The notes under the pieces were generated by a model. The model was not told where the DNA came from and ran no database searches. It saw only the letters and a list, made by a program, of their open reading frames with translations. This document shows, piece by piece, positions 62,275 through 64,000 of a DNA stretch of 64,000 nt; position 1 is the stretch's first letter, and every line of letters starts with the position of its first letter. This DNA is from Chryseobacterium sp. Tr-659. GTDB lineage: Bacteria; Bacteroidota; Bacteroidia; Flavobacteriales; Weeksellaceae. Both the position numbers and the translations under genes were made by a program. The stretch lies in NCBI RefSeq assembly GCF_011752975.1, contig NZ_VWWP01000006.1, positions 248,001 through 312,000 of the forward strand, written 5' to 3'.

Positions 62275-62529
62275 TTAATGTTCGTAATATCTATTATTCC
62301 AATTTTCTACTGCTAAAAAAAGGTCTAAATAATATTTAAATATCATATTTTCCTTCATCCATATTATCCATTTTTCTGTATAGCCAAGAATCGTATTTTC
62401 TCCGGTAAATATCAGTAAATGATTAAAGGGACTTCTGGCATAAATGGTATCTAATGTATTTCCGAATTGTTTCTCCCATCCTGATGGCATAGGACTAAGA
62501 GATAGAATAAGATTTGAATTGTAAATCAT
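62275..62529 (-). CDS. Possible small protein (84 aa)
   Basis: An 84-residue frame that starts MIYNSNLILSLSPMPSGWEK and is rich in Trp, Tyr and Phe (YTEKWIIWMKENMIFKYYL). It has an A-rich leader before the ATG like other genes here. It lies 139 bp after HTH gene B copy 2. Not recognised. Its composition looks more protein-like than the shadow frames around it. It may be a target or partner of the HTH module. Confidence 0.5.
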   Translation of the reverse strand: MIYNSNLILSLSPMPSGWEKQFGNTLDTIYARSPFNHLLIFTGENTILGYTEKWIIWMKENMIFKYYLDLFLAVENWNNRYYEH

Positions 62530-62668
62530 TTTTATTTTATAGTGTTAAAATTATATACTCTTATTTCTGGGTATAAAATGTTTATTGACAACTTTATCTT
62601 AAATAATACAAACAATCTATTATATATTGTATTACGTAAGAGTGATTGATCATAGAGCCCTTTAAATT

Positions 62669-62992
62669 TCAAGCTAGTATTTCTTGAACAGTATATTTGC
62701 TTTTCCATTTTGCAACAGTATTTCTACTTAGTCCATAATGTTTAGCTACATGAGTATTGTTTAGATTATTTTCTTTTTGATACTTTAGAATAGTTCTAAT
62801 ACTTGTAATATCATATGATTTAAAATGGTTTTTTTTATTTTCTTTACCAAAGAGAATTCTGTTGAGCATAACTACTTCTATGGCTGTAAGTTGCTCTTTT
62901 TTAAGAATATGAATGCATTCATTCTTTTTTTGGGGAAATTTTTGTTCAATGAGATCGATATAAATTCTTTTATAATTTGGCTGAAGGTTCAT
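62669..62992 (-). CDS. Small HTH DNA-binding protein, module gene B, copy 2
   Basis: A 107-aa paralogue of 34387-34716. It has the same N-terminal helical segment (PNYKRIYIDLIEQKFPQKK) and C-terminal transposase-like HTH (LNNTHVAKHYGLSRNTVAKW, with SRNTVA-W identical in both copies). It is 90 bp downstream of gene A copy 2. No recombinase residues. It probably binds DNA with or after gene A. Confidence 0.83.
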   Translation of the reverse strand: MNLQPNYKRIYIDLIEQKFPQKKNECIHILKKEQLTAIEVVMLNRILFGKENKKNHFKSYDITSIRTILKYQKENNLNNTHVAKHYGLSRNTVAKWKSKYTVQEILA

Positions 62993-63082
62993 ACTGTATT
63001 TGTAATTACTATTTAAAAAACTTTTAATGGAATTTTGATTTAATGGTATTGATAAAAAGGCTTATCTAACTTAAATGGCTTT

Positions 63083-63505
63083 TCAGTTGTCTCTGCGATA
63101 TTTTTTTATCCATTTGATTAAAGTTGTTTTAGGGATGTTATACTCATTTCTTATTTGTAGTTCAGTTTTTTGTCCTGTTTCTATTAATTCTATGATAAAA
63201 TCAATAATTTCCATTGTGTATAAATTTTTTCTAAAATGAGGAAGTGTGGCTGAGGGGGAGGCTTTGTCAAATCTTGCCGCGGGAGCATATAAGATTAAAT
63301 GATGAGAATAGAGTCTGAAAAAATCGTATTTGAGTAATTTACTCCATCTTATAAGTAAATCAGTATTCATGCATTTTTCTTTATACATGTTTTCTAATTC
63401 TTTTATATCACAATCTAAGAATTTGCATGCCCGCTCAGTATCAAGATTACATTCTTTAGCTGTTTGTTGTAAGATGAGTCCAATGTGTATATCTTTAAAA
63501 TTCAT
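63083..63505 (-). CDS. Small two-HTH DNA-binding protein, module gene A, copy 2
   Basis: A 140-aa paralogue of 33788-34201. It has the N-terminal XRE-like segment (NLDTERACKFLDCDIKELEN), core SKLLKYDFFRLYSHHLIL and C-terminal transposase-like HTH (TELQIRNEYNIPKTTLIKW). The middle linker differs (ARFDKASPSATLP), as expected for a flexible joint. It is first of the inverted A-B pair at the right end of the region, divergent from an HxlR-type gene 190 bp away. Confidence 0.83.
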   Translation of the reverse strand: MNFKDIHIGLILQQTAKECNLDTERACKFLDCDIKELENMYKEKCMNTDLLIRWSKLLKYDFFRLYSHHLILYAPAARFDKASPSATLPHFRKNLYTMEIIDFIIELIETGQKTELQIRNEYNIPKTTLIKWIKKYRRDN

Positions 63506-63693
63506 ATTTCACAAATAAAATATTTTTAATTAATAAATTGTTCAGAGTTTATTTTATGTTGAAAGAAAATAATTAGTTTTTTTTTATTTTTGCTAAAATA
63601 ATATTTGAATATAGTTTAATCTCAACTTTTTGAAAAAAAGACAATTACCTATCGGTATGTTTTTATTTTTTTAATCTAAAAAATGATAAAATT

Positions 63694-64000
63694 ATGATGC
63701 TATTTTCTAATACTGAAGCTTGCCCGGTTCGGAACATTTTAGATAGATTTTCGGATAAATGGACAATGCTTGTCATTCTTATGTTGGGTGAATACAAAAC
63801 CATGCGCTTTGGAGAAATGATAAAAGTGTCTGGAGACATATCACAAAAGATGTTAACTCAGTCCTTGAGAAAATTAGAAGCAGATGGATTGATCTCTCGT
63901 ACAGTTCACCCAACCGTTCCTCCTAAGGTGGAATATCAATTAACTGATCTTGGTCTGGATTTGCTTCCCTTATTACATACAATAGCTGATTGGGCGTATG
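63694..64000 (+). CDS. HxlR-family transcription regulator, 5' part
   Basis: A winged-helix regulator cut by the window end; about 102 codons are visible. The N-terminal Cys in NTEACPVRNILDRFSDKWTM is the one conserved in HxlR/YodB-type redox or formaldehyde sensors. It is followed by LGEYKTMRFGEMIKVSGDIS, the recognition helix KMLTQSLRKLEADGLISR and the wing PKVEYQLTDLG. The start could be either of two adjacent ATG codons (63694 or 63697). Almost the full length is present, since members are typically 105-125 aa. Confidence 0.88.
   Translation, partial: MMLFSNTEACPVRNILDRFSDKWTMLVILMLGEYKTMRFGEMIKVSGDISQKMLTQSLRKLEADGLISRTVHPTVPPKVEYQLTDLGLDLLPLLHTIADWAY

Overview
The window looks like a chromosomal segment of a Flavobacteriia bacterium, most likely Chryseobacterium or a close relative in the Weeksellaceae. 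The reasons are its AT-rich intergenic DNA, A-rich leaders without strong Shine-Dalgarno sites, type IX secretion (T9SS) type A and type B C-terminal sorting domains, a TonB-dependent receptor, GH97 and DUF4280 proteins, and one textbook Bacteroidetes promoter (TTG-N19-TACCTTTG). No rRNA, tRNA, CRISPR array or intact insertion sequence was seen. All family assignments come from reading motifs; no database search was run.

Left part (0-13 kb): the 3' end of a secreted propeller-like protein; a LytTR response regulator with its sensor kinase, divergent from a TonB-dependent receptor; then four tandem serine hydrolases (beta-lactamase/DD-peptidase fold), each with a C-terminal TPR tail, next to an AraC-type membrane regulator.

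13-23 kb, the most interesting block: a type VI secretion (T6SS, Bacteroidetes type iii) VgrG island on the minus strand. In transcription order it holds vgrG; a PAAR-like (DUF4280)-amidase fusion with an overlapping membrane protein; a 556-aa putative lysozyme-like protein with an overlapping exported protein; a 289-aa unknown; and a LAS-type metallopeptidase with an overlapping exported protein. I read this as three effector-immunity couples aimed at different peptidoglycan bonds. The T6SS structural genes are not in the window.

23-33 kb: lipoprotein, repeat-rich intergenic DNA (palindromes shared with 13.2 kb, an 87-bp direct repeat around a 167-bp inverted-repeat element), an MG2/plug-domain surface protein, a YtcJ-like amidohydrolase, a double-glycine-leader Cys-rich peptide, a papain-like lipoprotein protease, and a membrane-tethered TPR/HTH regulator.

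33.8-63.5 kb: two copies of a two-gene HTH module (gene A ~140 aa, gene B ~108 aa) lie in opposite orientations at the two ends of a surface-protein-rich region. Between them are thrombospondin-type-3, YCF48, CHU_C, LamG and other T9SS cargo proteins, an ECF-like sigma factor, a Crp/Fnr regulator, an S-adenosylhomocysteinase-like gene coupled to an HDxFGH-motif enzyme, a NarL-type two-component system, a GH97 glycosidase, an outer-membrane protein/S41 lipoprotein pair, two secreted proteins with paired N-terminal motifs, and a thioredoxin-fold protein beside the wreck of a second thioredoxin gene. The window ends inside an HxlR-type regulator.
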